A stretch of 64,000 bases of DNA, taken from positions 72,839,937 to 72,903,936 of the forward strand of contig NC_133932.1 of assembly GCF_031877795.1 (NCBI RefSeq), read 5' to 3'. Shown in pieces: positions 10,253 to 22,787 of this stretch. Below the pieces are notes generated by a model, which was not told the DNA's origin, did no database searches, and saw nothing but the letters and a program-made list of their open reading frames with translations. This stretch comes from Strix aluco. Lineage: Eukaryota > Chordata > Aves > Strigiformes > Strigidae. Made by a program: the position numbers and the translations under genes. Position 1 is the first letter of the stretch, and every line of letters begins with the position of its first letter.

Positions 10253-11589
10253 CTAGGAAGAATTAAGGAGACATTCAGCCTTCTCTAACTCAGAGGATCC
10301 AAGCTGCTGTTCAGACTTTTTAATTGCACTCCCCTTTATCTCCTGGTCAGCTGGGGATTTAATTTGCTTGGTTCAAATTGTCTCAGAACTGCCAGACAGT
10401 TGAATTTTAAAAGTCCTGCATGTATGTTTAAATCAAATCTGTGCATAAGAAAACAACTCCTTTTGCTAGTGCAGGGACTACTCACTGCAGCTGTGCATGT
10501 ACTAACCCATGTTTTCTCAACTAGGAGCATTTTGGAAACAAGGTCCTTTGAAAATTTTCAAAACCTGTTTAAACTACAGTTTGATGTCTTACTTACCTAG
10601 TAGCAATTATTTATTCCATAACTTCCAGCTCATAAAATGGCTCAAACCAAGCTCGTGCTAAAGATGCTATTTCTGCTTAAGTCAGTTAGTAAACTTCTCA
10701 GTGGTTATCAAATACCAATCAGATCTGTTGAAAATGCTGTAAACGCTAGATTTCGATGCCCTGGGTGAGGGAGAGTCCGTGTAGTAAAGCAGAACAGAAA
10801 TGTGAAATCCTTTCTTGCTTTCAAAAATCTGTAAGTATCCCATATTCAGTCATTTCTGGCCACCATTGTTGCTACAGTACAGCTCATTGTGTGAACAAGC
10901 AAACACATCATTTGTTAAAATTGTCTTGCATAAGCTTAAATTTCAGGAGAAAGCTTTCCTAAAGAAGTACAGCTTGTTTAGTAGGCCTGACTTTTTTTGA
11001 ATGCAGTACTTGAAGAGTAACTTTCATGACCCAAATAAATACATTTCTAAAACAGCAGGTGGTGCCCTTGCTCCCTTTATGGTAACAACTTTACACTAAC
11101 AAATGTCTTGTTTTCTAATCCATTAGAATGTAAAGCAGCCTGACAGTTCTCTGTTTTCCCAAGTCTGTGTCTCTATTCTGACATGTTCTAGTCACCAGCA
11201 ATTTTCCTTCTGAAATAGGAATGGAGCAGTCTTCAGTGAAGAAAATTTTTTAAAAATCGATACATAGACAAAATAAAAATAGAATATAATGAAATAATGC
11301 AATATATATTTTTTAACAATTGATCTCTTAGCCTGTGTGTCTTTTCTGACAGATGTACATTTATTTTATAATAATATCCTTTATCCTTTTCATAATGGTA
11401 ACTTCCTTGCAGAAATACACTTTCTTCTATGAGAGAGGACTCCTGAGAACAATATCCCCATACTAGGCTTCCTGAAAACCAATTGTATTAAAGCTGTAGC
11501 TTTTTATGACTGAAATCGTAAAGCTGCATGACTTTTTGAGAATTCCTTTCTTACATATCATGTTTTACAAATCTTGAGTAACCTGCCCT

Positions 11590-11910
11590 AACTACACGAC
11601 ATGGAACGTGAACACGTAACACACAGGACCAGGCACATGGGTCCCAGAGCCCCCACTAAACCCAGTAAACAGGAAATATGGCACCTGGCACAAAGATAGG
11701 CCCCTGACAATTTGAAAGCGCATGTGTCTTTGTATCTGGCTGTATCGCCACCCCTTGCTCTAGTAATGGTGGCTGGCCATGCCTGTGCGCGGACCTTCGG
11801 AAGGAGTCTGGCAGCGCCCTTCCCAAGGCAGCCGTGAAGCTTCCTCTCTCTCTGCTGTTCATGCAGCAGCAGCAATGTGCTGCCCACTGCATTTCCACCT
11901 CGTCACACAG
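11590..11910. other. CpG-enriched patch in AT-rich desert
   Basis: About ten CpG dinucleotides in 320 bp, including GCGCGG, TCGGAAGG and ACACGTAAC, with higher G+C than the surroundings. Overlapping minus-strand frames here are short and have no domain. It may be an unmethylated regulatory element or an unrecognised old repeat. Confidence 0.35.
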
Positions 11911-14740
11911 AAACAATCTTTCTTATCAACTTCACGTTCTGAATTAGATAACACAAGGAGAACATGAGAGACCAGTGTGGAACCTTAAATGCATACATCA
12001 GGCTCAGGCTAATGTTGAGAACAGTGATGGTCTGGGATGTAATTAATCATTATTAAGAAAAGAAGTATCCAGTAGCCACATGGAAGCATGCAGCCTCTCT
12101 GTTTTCAGACTGAGGTAAGAGTGTAGAGAGAAGGAAATCATCCCACCCGTCCATTAGTTAAATTATAAAGTATGAACTTGATATTAATTGTGAGTTTTTA
12201 CAGCATAATAATAAATAAAAAATAATATACAAACTTACTTCTAGCAGTAGCAAACGAGCAAGAAGCACCACATATTCCTTGTGAAAGATGTACTAACAGA
12301 ACAACCTCAAAAAATAATTTCCTGAAAGTATGTTTCCTAACCATTTTCTTCCTTCAGAGTGTCAGAAGAAAGTCCTTCCAAAAATGCAAGGAGGGGGGTG
12401 TGTGGTTTTTGATTATTTCTCTAGCAAACAATATGCTTGTTGTGTTGCTTGAGGTGTTAATATCTGTGGGAAGATAAATTACTACTACTTCTCATGAACT
12501 CAGAAATGCTTCCTATGGTAAAGATATTTCACCCAGGCAGGCTTACTGACACCACCTTCTGTCTTCAGCTCCCACTGTAAGAGGATGTTACTCTGAGCTG
12601 AATATTCTTACTTATATCTCAGCGTTGGTTTCTAAAGATATATTCCTTTCCAGCTTCTTATTTTCTTCAAGCCAAAGAGAACAGAGTGTTGCTTTTATGT
12701 AAACAATCAAAATATTTACAAATGTCTGAATCTTTTAGTTTTACCTATGATAGAGAGCTGCATTCATTTTCCTCTGGCTATATGCAGTCAGCTATATTTA
12801 TTATAATTGGTGTGCAGAGGACAGAAGACTTGACAGAGTGAAAGTTATAGATGGAACATGATCATTTGATGCTCTGTCAACTTCTGTCTCGCCTAAGAAA
12901 ACATGTTACATTTCATGCAGAATTGTGGCAGGCTTCATTTGTCATCTCAGCTCCATGAAGTATGATTTACGTTGTAGTAAATAAGCATGTAAAATGGCCT
13001 GGGCAGGGGAGAAAGTCCTTGTAAAATAGGTTAAAGAGCATTGATCAAACCTTTTTATTATTCTTAGCACACAGCTTTTAGACTGGTGTAACTCACTGTA
13101 TGGTTTCTTTAGAATGTACCTCTCAGGCTTGCACTGAAGTGGTTATTTCTCACCATCGGTTCCTGGAAGAGGTTCAAAGTGGAGAGTGCTAGCACATGCC
13201 CAGTGCTCACTTCTGCCAAAGCTTTTATTATCTTTGTGGGCATAGTAGTTGGCAGTGGAAGATGTTCCCCTCTTCCTATTTCCTCTAAATAATTATAGCA
13301 GCATTTTTTCCAGCCTAATTTTGGACATGAACCTGTTTGTGAGATAGGATCAAAGTGGCAACCAAATCATAGGCACTTGAAATGCAATCACATTAATCCC
13401 ATGAATTGCTTCTGTGCACCACTTTCAAAAATGTATCTGGGAATCCCCACTCTAGCTGTGATGCTCAGACGCTGATTCCCAGGGGAGTCTCAGTACATAT
13501 TGTTTTATAATTATATTGAGATTTACGTCCTATTATCATAGCATGGAAGATGTGTTGCAGCGTCTTCAGGACTCTGACAGCTAAGAAGGTGAGCATCAGG
13601 CAGAAGTAAATGAAGACTCTTGGTAGCTCAACAGACACATCTACAAACGGGATGACTGTTTACTCTCGTTTCCACATAGACTGACTACAGCTTTTTCACA
13701 GATTTTATGACCACTCTTGTTCAGCAGTTGGGAACTGTCAACTGTCTCTGTTCAAAGCTAATACCATCTGGGCCTTTTAGCATTGTCCCTGAACCAAGGA
13801 AAGGACCTAGCCCAGGGCAGTGAAAGATATACCTTGTCTTATTCTCAGGTCTCCCTTTCCCAATAAAACACATAGAAAAGAAAAGAAGTGATGGCGTTCC
13901 AATAAAAGTACACTGCAGCTCTGTTCAAAGGCAAATTTACTTCATGGAAAGATGGTGACCTTTTTAAAATGTGGGGGAAAAAACTGAAATGGGAATTTGA
14001 GAAAATATTCTCTAGATTATATATTCACATTATAGCAACAGTTACTTAGAAAGAGGCAATATCTGAAACGCTATAATCACCTACAGTTATGTCAGAATTT
14101 GAGGGTTTCCTTGTAAAGATGGGGATTTCTTAAAAGGAAAGCTACAGAAGTTATGAAGGCCAGATTGAAAAAAATACAGAAATCACACTGGCTGTGTAGA
14201 CCCTCCTGAACACAACCTTATACACTGTAAATAAAAATCATACTCGGATTCCAAAGATTACTGTGATTGCTAGTGGTGCAAACCAGAAACACAGCATTTC
14301 CTAGAGGAAGGCACTGCAACCTGGGGATCACAGGTAGGAATAACTCTGCAGGGAGAATAATTAGGATTCTGTTCCGGTGAGAAGCTTTGGAGCCCTACAA
14401 GGTTTTTCAGAGAACTGACCTAAAAAACTGAGTAGGTCCTACTAGTCAAACCCTGAGATTGTCTGAGGACATTTGTGAAGTGAATCTGGAGACTATGGCT
14501 AAGCGCTTGATTCACCACTGTGAAAAATAGGAGCTCTTCTGTGTGGCTTTAATATGAACACATTTTCTGGTATGTTTTGTCCTGATCTTAGGTAGTCAGA
14601 GAAATCTAGCCAATACATGTATATTAATAACTATTAATTGATAACTATTAGCAAGAAGTAGATTTCTTTCTAGAAACACAGAGTACAGTGGAAAAGTTAA
14701 AAATTTTCCCCTCTTTTTCAGGCAAATCACAGAGAATCAC

Positions 14741-14757
14741 AGAGAGAGAGAGAGAGA
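14741..14757. repeat. (AG)n microsatellite
   Basis: A run of AG dinucleotides of about eight units. Confidence 0.9.
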
Positions 14758-16301
14758 AATTTTGTAGTTGTTTGTTTGCTCTTGTAAGGCACTGAGCATG
14801 ACCCCTCAGGAATGTGTAGGAGAGGAAATGAAAAGCAGACGTGGGAAGCTGAAAAAGCAGCACTTCTCCTCTATCATTAAGTATATAATAAGGTAGATTA
14901 CATCAGTTGTTGGCCTAGTCTCCCTGGTGAACAGGTGTCATAGATACAGCACTGTCTAATCAAATATTAACTCATCATGTGGCAGCAAGTACTAGGAGAG
15001 GAACACGTAGGATTATCTACCTCCTTTCACATGCGGCCAACTCTTCTGTGAGGCACTCAGGACATTCTTGTCATTTTTATGGAGTGAATCTAGTTTTATA
15101 TAGTTAACAGACTTGCGACAACCAATTTTTTTCCGCTTCCTATTAGAAAGTACTTCGGATACTAACATATGAACAGCCACAAACTCAGACAAATTTCTAT
15201 GTTTATGTACGTAGTTAAAAAGTAAACCCATAGCAGTTTAGTAGTAACTATCTTCAACTGTTACTTAGAATAAACATATACAAGATTTTTAATTCAAATA
15301 TTTCTACATTGTTTACAATAGCAAATAAATGCCATTGCTCCCATTTTACAAGCAGAGAAAATGGAAATGAAAATTCCATGCAGTTAGAAAAGAAGTCAGT
15401 CTACCTCCTGGACCAGGTCTGTCCCTGATGGATCATGGTCTACCCCAGACTGTCTGATACTCCTGGACAGTGGTGAAAAAAAGAAAGATTTGTTTTATTT
15501 TTGAATATTCCATTCCATTTGTTGGACTTTTTACTTTATACAACCTTATATAGAATCCAGAGTTGCAGTAGTTTTAAAATAACAGCTGGATCAGCTATGT
15601 GGGTATTGTACAGAAGACGTCAAATAAGACGAGAGCAGGCACCTGGTGAGAGTTGCTTTCTGTCTTCTCAGTCACTTTCCTGGAGAAGAACATCGCTAAT
15701 GTATGGTATTCAAAGTGGAGCCTCCGAAGTGAACTAATGATAGATGAAATGGGACAAGAAATTTTTTTCAGGAAAGACAGCATATCACTCACTCTCTTTA
15801 CCTTGGGCTCCAGGAAGAGTTGGTATAGAAGGAGAAGCGATGGCTAGGAGAGGATGTTCTGGATGACCAGGTATCCTGACATATGGAGTCTTACAAGTGT
15901 CCTCCTTGATCCATCCTAGCTATCCTTTTTCTGAGATCAGAAGCCTAAAACTCCTCCACACAGTTTCAAGGAAGGGGCTAAAAACTCTTCCTGTTTAATA
16001 GAGAAAGGATTTAGTAAATTGGGTGTAAATTGATCATAAAATAATTCAGCCTGGAGAGTCCTTTATAACTATCAAAAGAGGGAGATTTGGAGCTGTCTTT
16101 TCAATAAAAATGTAGGTACAAAAAATGTCAAGTGTTAAGGCCTGACAAATTTGCATAGTTATTTGGTGAGATTGCCTGAGCTGTCAGGACTGAAGAACTA
16201 AGATGCTTTCCGTCCCAAACTGTGTTAGCACTTGTTGGCCATACCTGTAATTTCCTATTATCAGATATTGTCCTTCCATGTTCTGGTGGGATTTTTATTA
16301 C

Positions 16302-16345
16302 ATATATATATATATATATAAAATCAACAGTTATTTTATATATAT
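16302..16345. repeat. (AT)n microsatellite with 13-bp inverted repeat
   Basis: About ten AT units run into ATATATATAAAAT (16312-16324). After the 8-bp loop CAACAGTT comes its perfect complement ATTTTATATATAT (16333-16345), so the repeat can form a hairpin. Confidence 0.85.
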
Positions 16346-19077
16346 TTCACATCTAAGAACTATTATCCCATCATCTGCACTACTCCAAAACATTATTGAA
16401 GTTCAGCTGACAGAAGGGTGAACCTAATGTGTAAGAGTTAAGAAGTCCTGCTCTGTAGTTTTTAATTACTCAATGAAGGCGGGAGATGTGCCAAGAGCTG
16501 GAGAGATCTAGGTGCAAATTTTAGCTCTGATTCAGCTCCACCTTGAAGGGTGATACAGGTGCAGACTGTTCCCTCTCCACTTTGCTTGCTTTTGGGAAGA
16601 AGCCCAGAGGCACAGAAAAGGGCAGACAAGTGAGTGTGGGCAGTGAGTTAGGACTGGCAGGTACATTGTGAGGTAAATTTGATCTGGGGTTGGGAAACAG
16701 CCAAGGTGCATGGCCTACAAACAAAACACCTGCCCCACTGTGCAAATACAGCTGGTGTCATCCCACTCTGCTTCTGCTCGAGTCAATGTTAGTCCATGGG
16801 AGCAGAGCTGGTAAGGCTTGAGCACCTTGAAAAATCCCTTGTGATGTGTTTAAAAGAAGGGTTCAAAACAAGCACCACTAGGCCACCTGTTGATGATAAA
16901 GCCTTGTCAATTTATTTGAGATTAATTAAGGATGTCTCCGTGGGTTCTGTATTGTATCACCTTCAACATCTTTTGGATACCTTAATGTGACAGAGCCAGT
17001 GAAAGGAGGCAGTCTTCCTGAACTCTCACTTCTGGAAAGGAGACCAGTAAGAGCTTGTCATCAGTTTTTATTAACACTAAATATTTTAGCAAGCTCTTGC
17101 CATTTTAAGTATTGTGGGGAAAACAAAGCAGTCATCTGCCTCCTCTAGCAATTTTCATAGCTCATGAGACTAATCGTTTCTGTCAGGTAGCTGGATAGCT
17201 TTTTCATTCTTTATAGCTGACAGCCTTTTTGCATTTGGTATTGAAAGCACAGGCTTCAGCCTTTATGCTACAAAGAATATCCTACTTATTTTAATCACTT
17301 CCTAGAATCACTCACCTTTTGAAAGAGGCACAGCACTGCACTGCAAAGCTCAGAAAGGACAGTGTTGAGTCTACAGGATTCTTACTCTCTGGAGGATTTG
17401 TTGGCAGAAGTGTAATGCTCTCAGAGAAAGGCATTGAGAAGAGGTTCTGGTCTGATCTTGGTGAACTTGTGATCCTTACTTTGATTTCATCCTCAGTGTG
17501 TGCTGTGAGTTGATCTAGATTTTATTTTTTAAAATAGCTGTATTATTTATGGGTCCTGGAGGGCTTGTTACAGAAAAAGAAATACAGAATAGGAACATTC
17601 TCTTGTTTTTGTAAGGAGAAGTGGAGACTCATTACCGGCAGAGAGATTCTGCTGCAGTAAACTTGTACTGGTGGGACAGGTTTAAGCACTTAATCCTTTT
17701 GCTGCTCCTGTTATAACAATTCCTAGAATATGGCAACACTAACAGGATGTTTTTCATAGAGATTAAAAAGGATTATTCATTTTAGTGACTCATCTCCACC
17801 CAGTCCATTGTTGAAAGCTGTGGCTGATTGTACAAACAGTGTGTTTTCCTGATGAAAGGAAAGCAAACTGAAGAGACCTGTTCCATTTCAGCCACTGTCT
17901 ATTCCGACCTTTGCTCTCTGTTATCAATATAATGGTTAAAAATTCCAACAAAGTCTAGTTCTCTTGAACATGTCCCGTGCGTTAGCCTGAGCATCTGACT
18001 CTCCCGGTCCTTTACCTCTACGAACTATTCAGAGACAAGCACCACAACACCACATAATGTCTACTCCTCTGTTTTGCTTCAGAGTGGTGTAACATCTGTG
18101 TGTCAATATTAGGGACACATCCTCATCTGGTCCTGCTTAGAAATTAATTCTGGGAACAATAGGCCCAAGAATATTTTCTGCAGCAGAAGAAGTCCTCTTT
18201 TGATAAGGTAACAGGAGCAGCTGGGTGGAAGCACGAGAGCAAGAAAAATGCTCTACAAAAAGATGCAAAGATATCTTGCTTTCTTACAGTAAAGCAGGAA
18301 TTATGGTGCTGAGTAAGGCTCTCAACTCTCGTGTTCCTCTACTACAAGGGCAAGCTATAAACTTCTGACTGAATTCATTTTCTGTCCTCTTAGTCTGCTT
18401 GGAAAAGGTTTAAATAGCAAGGACAAACAACAAAAGCCTTTATTTTAAAAAAACACAGCCTAGCTTGGGGTGCCTCTTTTAATATTAACTTTCTCGGCAC
18501 AATTAAACAGCTTCTTACCTTTTGCTTATCACCAGGGGTTTCTCTGTGAAAAGCTTGCCACTTGAATTTTTTCATATGTGGGAAAGTCGATTGGCTTTCT
18601 AAGAACTACTTTTATCTTTCAGTTTTTTATCTTTCAGTTTTGTAGGTCTTCTTCTGGCTTATTACCTACTACTTTATGGACATGAACTGCCAGAAGTCTT
18701 TTGAAGTATAACAAATGCATACATTCGAGAAAACTTTTTGAGATATGTTCTCAGAATAATTAACTGTACCCAGTAACAAAAATAATTTTCTTACATTGTA
18801 AACAAAATGGACTTCACTCAAACATCATGGAGCAAAAATTGCTTGGATGAATGATTTTCCTGTGAAGCAGGAAATATATGTTCTCTTGCCATCATTGACA
18901 CAGTACATACTGCCATCTGGGTGTCCTGAGAAAGCACCTGGCTTGCTTCCTTACCTGCTGCTCTCATCCTTTCTCAGTGGCCACATCAAAGTGCACTATA
19001 AACACAAAAAATGTCATCAAATGCCAAGCTTTCAACCTTACATAATGCCATTTGCTCTGGGCTTTTGCAGTGTGATT

Positions 19078-19165
19078 GATCATCCCTGTTTCGCAGGTGG
19101 AGGAGCTGAGGCAAAGATGCCTGTGAGCCATGGACTGGGAGTAGAGCTAGAGCCCAACTTCACAC
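19078..19165 (+). mobile_element. Possible ancient MIR-like SINE fragment
   Basis: CATCCCTGTTTCGCAGGTGG and GAGCTGAGGCA resemble the core of MIR-type SINEs (CCATTTTACAGATGAGGAAA, then CTGAGGCA). The later GAGTAGAGCTAGAGCCCAAC resembles the AGCTGGGATTCGAACCCAG end. Heavily diverged; it lies within a 158-codon plus-strand open frame that I do not consider a gene. Confidence 0.4.
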
Positions 19166-19608
19166 ACTCAGTGTGTCCACATTGGCCATGTCCACACCCA
19201 CTGTTATCGTCGTGTCAACAATTACTGCCAATTGCCACTAGTGCTTTACAGTGGTATAAAAATATTCCTTCCAGAATGTTGAAGCATCTTAAGCGACCAT
19301 ATGATAACACTACATTTATATGACTGTTCATGCTGCAGTACTAACTCAAAATCAATCATAGCTAATGTTAAAGGCACTATTTCTGCTCCACTTTCTTTCT
19401 GTGTGCCTAGGTAGCTGAATGCTGGTGAAGTGCCTGATTTTACACATGCTATTTGGTACGTGTCTATGTGTAGGTCACTAAGAGTACATTAGGAATGCAG
19501 CGACGTTTGTCATTCATCGCATCTACCAAGCCACTGCAAGCGTTAATTATTTCACAAGTAACTGCACTCAGTTGTGTCTGGGGTTGGCACATTGCCAAAG
19601 AAGGGTGA

Positions 19609-19631
19609 TTTTTTTTTTTTTTTTTTTTTTT
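19609..19631. repeat. Poly-T run (23 T)
   Basis: Uninterrupted T tract. No adjacent retroelement was recognised, so it is not obviously the tail of a retrotransposed copy. Confidence 0.9.
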
Positions 19632-20769
19632 AATGAGTCAAAATTTTCTTTCTGCACTAGTACCCTGTTAGATGGGATCATGGTCCTTAGATACTTTCAG
19701 AGGAATGTGAAGACACGTTGGGTAACAAACAAAAAGAGGTTAAAATTTCAAACTGCTAGCTGTCCTGTTTTGGTTCTTTGTAGCAGATTGCTGAGGTTCC
19801 TGCTACACTGTTCAGTCTTTCAGGAACTGAAAGGCAAGAAGTTATTTCATTGCCCACAGGAACTCGAGGGGGTTTGTATTATAGTCAAGTAGCAAGAAGC
19901 CGTTTCAATTGGTGCTGTTGCCAGGAAGCTCACAGTATAGTTTAAGTCTTTGTCATGAATCCATGAAGTTTTTTCTTACCATAGGCTGAAGTGAGAACCA
20001 TAAACTGTACTAAAAATCAATATAATTTTGTAATGTATTATAGAGAGAACAAACAGGATTTTTCTAGAATTTTAGAACAAATTGTCTGTAGACTACTGCT
20101 GATGGCTTAATCTCCATTTCATTCTGTGAACAATAGGACATATGGCCAGCTGGGGTTTACTAGATACTTCCAAAGCATCGTTATTTCCAGTTAGAAATGC
20201 TATCCGCTGTGAAGTGAAATCCCCACAGTGGAGGCTGCTGAGTCTTTGCACTCTGCCAGAGTAAAGGCGCTACCCTGATCATATGTAGCCCAACTGGAGC
20301 CATGGCTATGACAGGAAACTGAGCAGAGACGTGGCAGCCTGGAAACTCTGTCCCTGGTCATTATGTTCATTGCTACTATAAAAAGACTTCAGTCAATTAT
20401 GAATTTTGTCAGAACATTCTAATACGGATAGAAGGAGAAGGTCACTTTGGAAATAGCTCGTATTTATTTGTCTGTCAATGGTCATAAGAAATTATACACA
20501 TACACCAGATGCTAGACTGGCTGTGCCCTTTGTTCATAACACAGGCAATTAAAACAAAAAGAAGAATGTCTAAGCAGTATAGTTTTAATAATCCTGAAGA
20601 TTAGCAACTAATCCCAAACCATAATGAATTTTCCATCAGCATGACTTGTAGGTCACTGTCAGTATAAATCTAGTCCAATGAAGTCCATTACCCAAAGGAA
20701 TGCTCATGGACTGCAGAAAAACAGAACAGAAGACAGGGTCAGTGATGGAAAAAAATAATAAAACATTGA

Positions 20770-20807
20770 CCAGAAGGTGGTGTATTGACAACCTGTAGAT
20801 GGCAGTG
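20770..20807 (+). promoter_or_regulatory. Two CTCF-like motifs in the same orientation
   Basis: CCTGTAGATGGCAGTG at 20792-20807 matches the CTCF core (CCASYAGRKGGCRSYR) with one mismatch, T for A at the third base. CCAGAAGGTGGTG at 20770-20782 is a weaker match in the same direction, with two mismatches (A for Y, T for C). Motif matches alone do not show binding. Confidence 0.4.
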
Positions 20808-21029
20808 CACTCAACTCAACTACTACTCTCATACTCTGAAAGGAAAATACCTTTAAGGAGGTAAATATCCATCATCTTTTCCATTTACATCACCTTCTGT
20901 TCCATTCCATCTTAATAATACCAAGTCTTAGTGCCACAAGGCTACTAGAGTCCTTGTCTTTAATCACAAATGACCTTTGAATGACTGTTAGGTATATCAG
21001 ATGAAAAGACTTAGACTTCTGCTGAAGCA

Positions 21030-22360
21030 GAATCATAGAATTGTAGAATGGTTTGGGTTGGAAGGGACCTTAAAGACAATCTGGTTCCAACCCTCCTTCC
21101 ATGGGCAGGGACACCTTCCACTAGACCAGGTTGCTCAAAGCCCCGTCCAACCTGGCCTTGAACACTTCCAGGGAGGGGGCAGCCACAACTTCTCTGGGCA
21201 ACCTGTTCCAGTGTCTCACCACCCTCACAGTAAAGAATTTCTGCCTTGTATCTAATCTAAATCTACCCTCTTTCAGTTTAAAACCGTTACCCCTTGTCCT
21301 ATCACTTTACTCCCTGATAAAGAGTCCCTCCCCATCTTTCCTGTAGGCCCCCTTTAAGTACTGGAAGGCCGCTATAAGCTGTCCCTGGCGCCTTCTCTTC
21401 TCCAGGCTGAACAACCTCAATTCTCTCAGCCTGTTCTCATAAGGGAGGTGCTTCAGCCCCCTGATCATCTTCATGTCCCTCCTCTGGACCCACTTGAGCC
21501 GGTCCATATCTTTCTTATGCTGGAGGCCCCAGAGCTGGACACTACTCCAGGTGGGGTCTCACAAGAGCAGAATATAGAGGGAGAATCACCTCCCTTGACC
21601 TGCTGACCACACTTCTCTTGATGCAGCCCAGGATATGGTTGGCTTTCTGGGCTGTGAGCACACATTGCTGGCTCATAATCAGTTTTCCATCTATTACTGT
21701 TCCCAAGTACTTCTCCTCAGGGCTGCTCTCAATCCACTCATCACACAGCCTGTATCTGTGCATGGGATTGCCCTGACCCATGTGCAGGACCTTGCAATTG
21801 GCCTTGTCGAACTTCATGAGGTTTGCATGGTCCCACCTCTCAAGCCTGTCCAGGTCCCTCTGGATGGCATCCCTTCCCTCCAGCGCGTCAACCACACCAC
21901 ACAGCTTGGTGTCATCGGTGAACTTGCTGAGGGTGCACTCAGTCCCACTGTGCATGTCTCCAACAAAAATGTTAAATAGCACCAGTCCCAACACCGACCA
22001 CAGGAACACCATTTGTCACTGGTCTCCACTTGTCCATTGAGCCGTTGACCACAACTCTTTGAGTGCAACCATCAAGGCAATTCCTTATCCACTGAGTGGT
22101 CCATCCATCAAATCCATGTCTCTCCAATTTAGAGACAAGGATGTCATGTGGGCAGTGTCAGATACTTTACACAAGTCCAGGTAGATGACATCAGTTGCTC
22201 TTCCTTGATTCACCAGTGCTGTAACCCCATCATAGAAGGCCACCAAATTTTTCAGGCACAATTTGCCTAAACCATGTTGGCTGTACCTGTATTCCGGACA
22301 AAATGGTTCCACCTCAGTGACCCTACAGAGAAATAGGTGTATGAGGGGAAGCATGTCCTT
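21030..22360 (-). mobile_element. CR1 LINE, 5'-truncated, minus strand
   Basis: The 3' end lies at 21030 (AATCATAGAATTGTAGAATG reads as the CR1 tail on the minus strand). Going toward 22360, the minus strand encodes a C-terminal part of the CR1 ORF2 reverse transcriptase: [25 protein letters not shown] sequence, FTDDTKLCG with both catalytic aspartates kept, RDLDRLERW, MSQQC, ILGCIKRSVVSRSREVILPLYSALVRPHLE, and then LPYENRLRELRLFSLEKRRRQGQLIAAFQYLKGAYRKDGEG in another frame. At least two frameshifts separate these parts, and the endonuclease and the N-terminal RT part are missing, so it is a dead copy. Better conserved than the other CR1 copies in the window, hence younger. Confidence 0.96.
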
Positions 22361-22787
22361 GAGAAAATGGGAAAAAAATCCTCTGGTCAGAGCATGCCTT
22401 TGATGAGTAGTTCATATGAGCACTGCCAGTGTAGCATGAAGTACCAGAAAGTCAGTCCTAAATGGTTCTTAGTGACCCACAGGTACCTGAGTGTACAGCC
22501 CATGAACGTCTGAGGTTCTGGTGCCCATAAAGTATCTTAAGACCAAAACTGTGAACCAGAAGCCTTCTCTTCAGAAACCAGCCTATCTGGGAGGGAAGGG
22601 GAGTACATAGGATTACTTTAAAATATGTTGTGACTAAACACTGATTTGAAACCATGACCTGAGTGAATGTCTGAAATGGTATCAAAAACATGTGAACAAA
22701 TGAACATTTGACACTGTCTCCCTCAGTCCAAGTTATGATATTATAGCCTGTATGGGTGAACAACTAGATTGGTAAGGAACCAGTTGG
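22361..22787. other. Unique DNA between two CR1 copies
   Basis: About 430 bp separating the 5' ends of two oppositely oriented CR1 copies. A 101-codon minus-strand open frame (22458-22763) has no recognisable domain. No other feature seen. Confidence 0.6.

Larger units (their letters stand above)
9414..21029. other. Intergenic DNA downstream of COL4A1
   Basis: No exon set with coherent phases, RNA gene or large mobile element was recognised. The content is short chance open frames, simple repeats (14741, 16302, 19609), a CpG-enriched patch (11590-11910), a possible old SINE (19078-19165), two minus-strand frames (9813-10252) and a CTCF-like pair (20770-20807), all listed separately. By general vertebrate gene order this should lead toward IRS2 (inference). 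Confidence 0.7.

Noticed and set aside
11051..11066. CTCF-like ACAGCAGGTGGTGCCC
   Set aside because: Misses the first C and the critical GGC core; too weak to call.
18847..19323. 158-codon plus-strand open frame as a gene
   Set aside because: No domain, no splice context and partial overlap with a SINE-like sequence. A frame of this length is expected about once by chance in a window of this size and composition.
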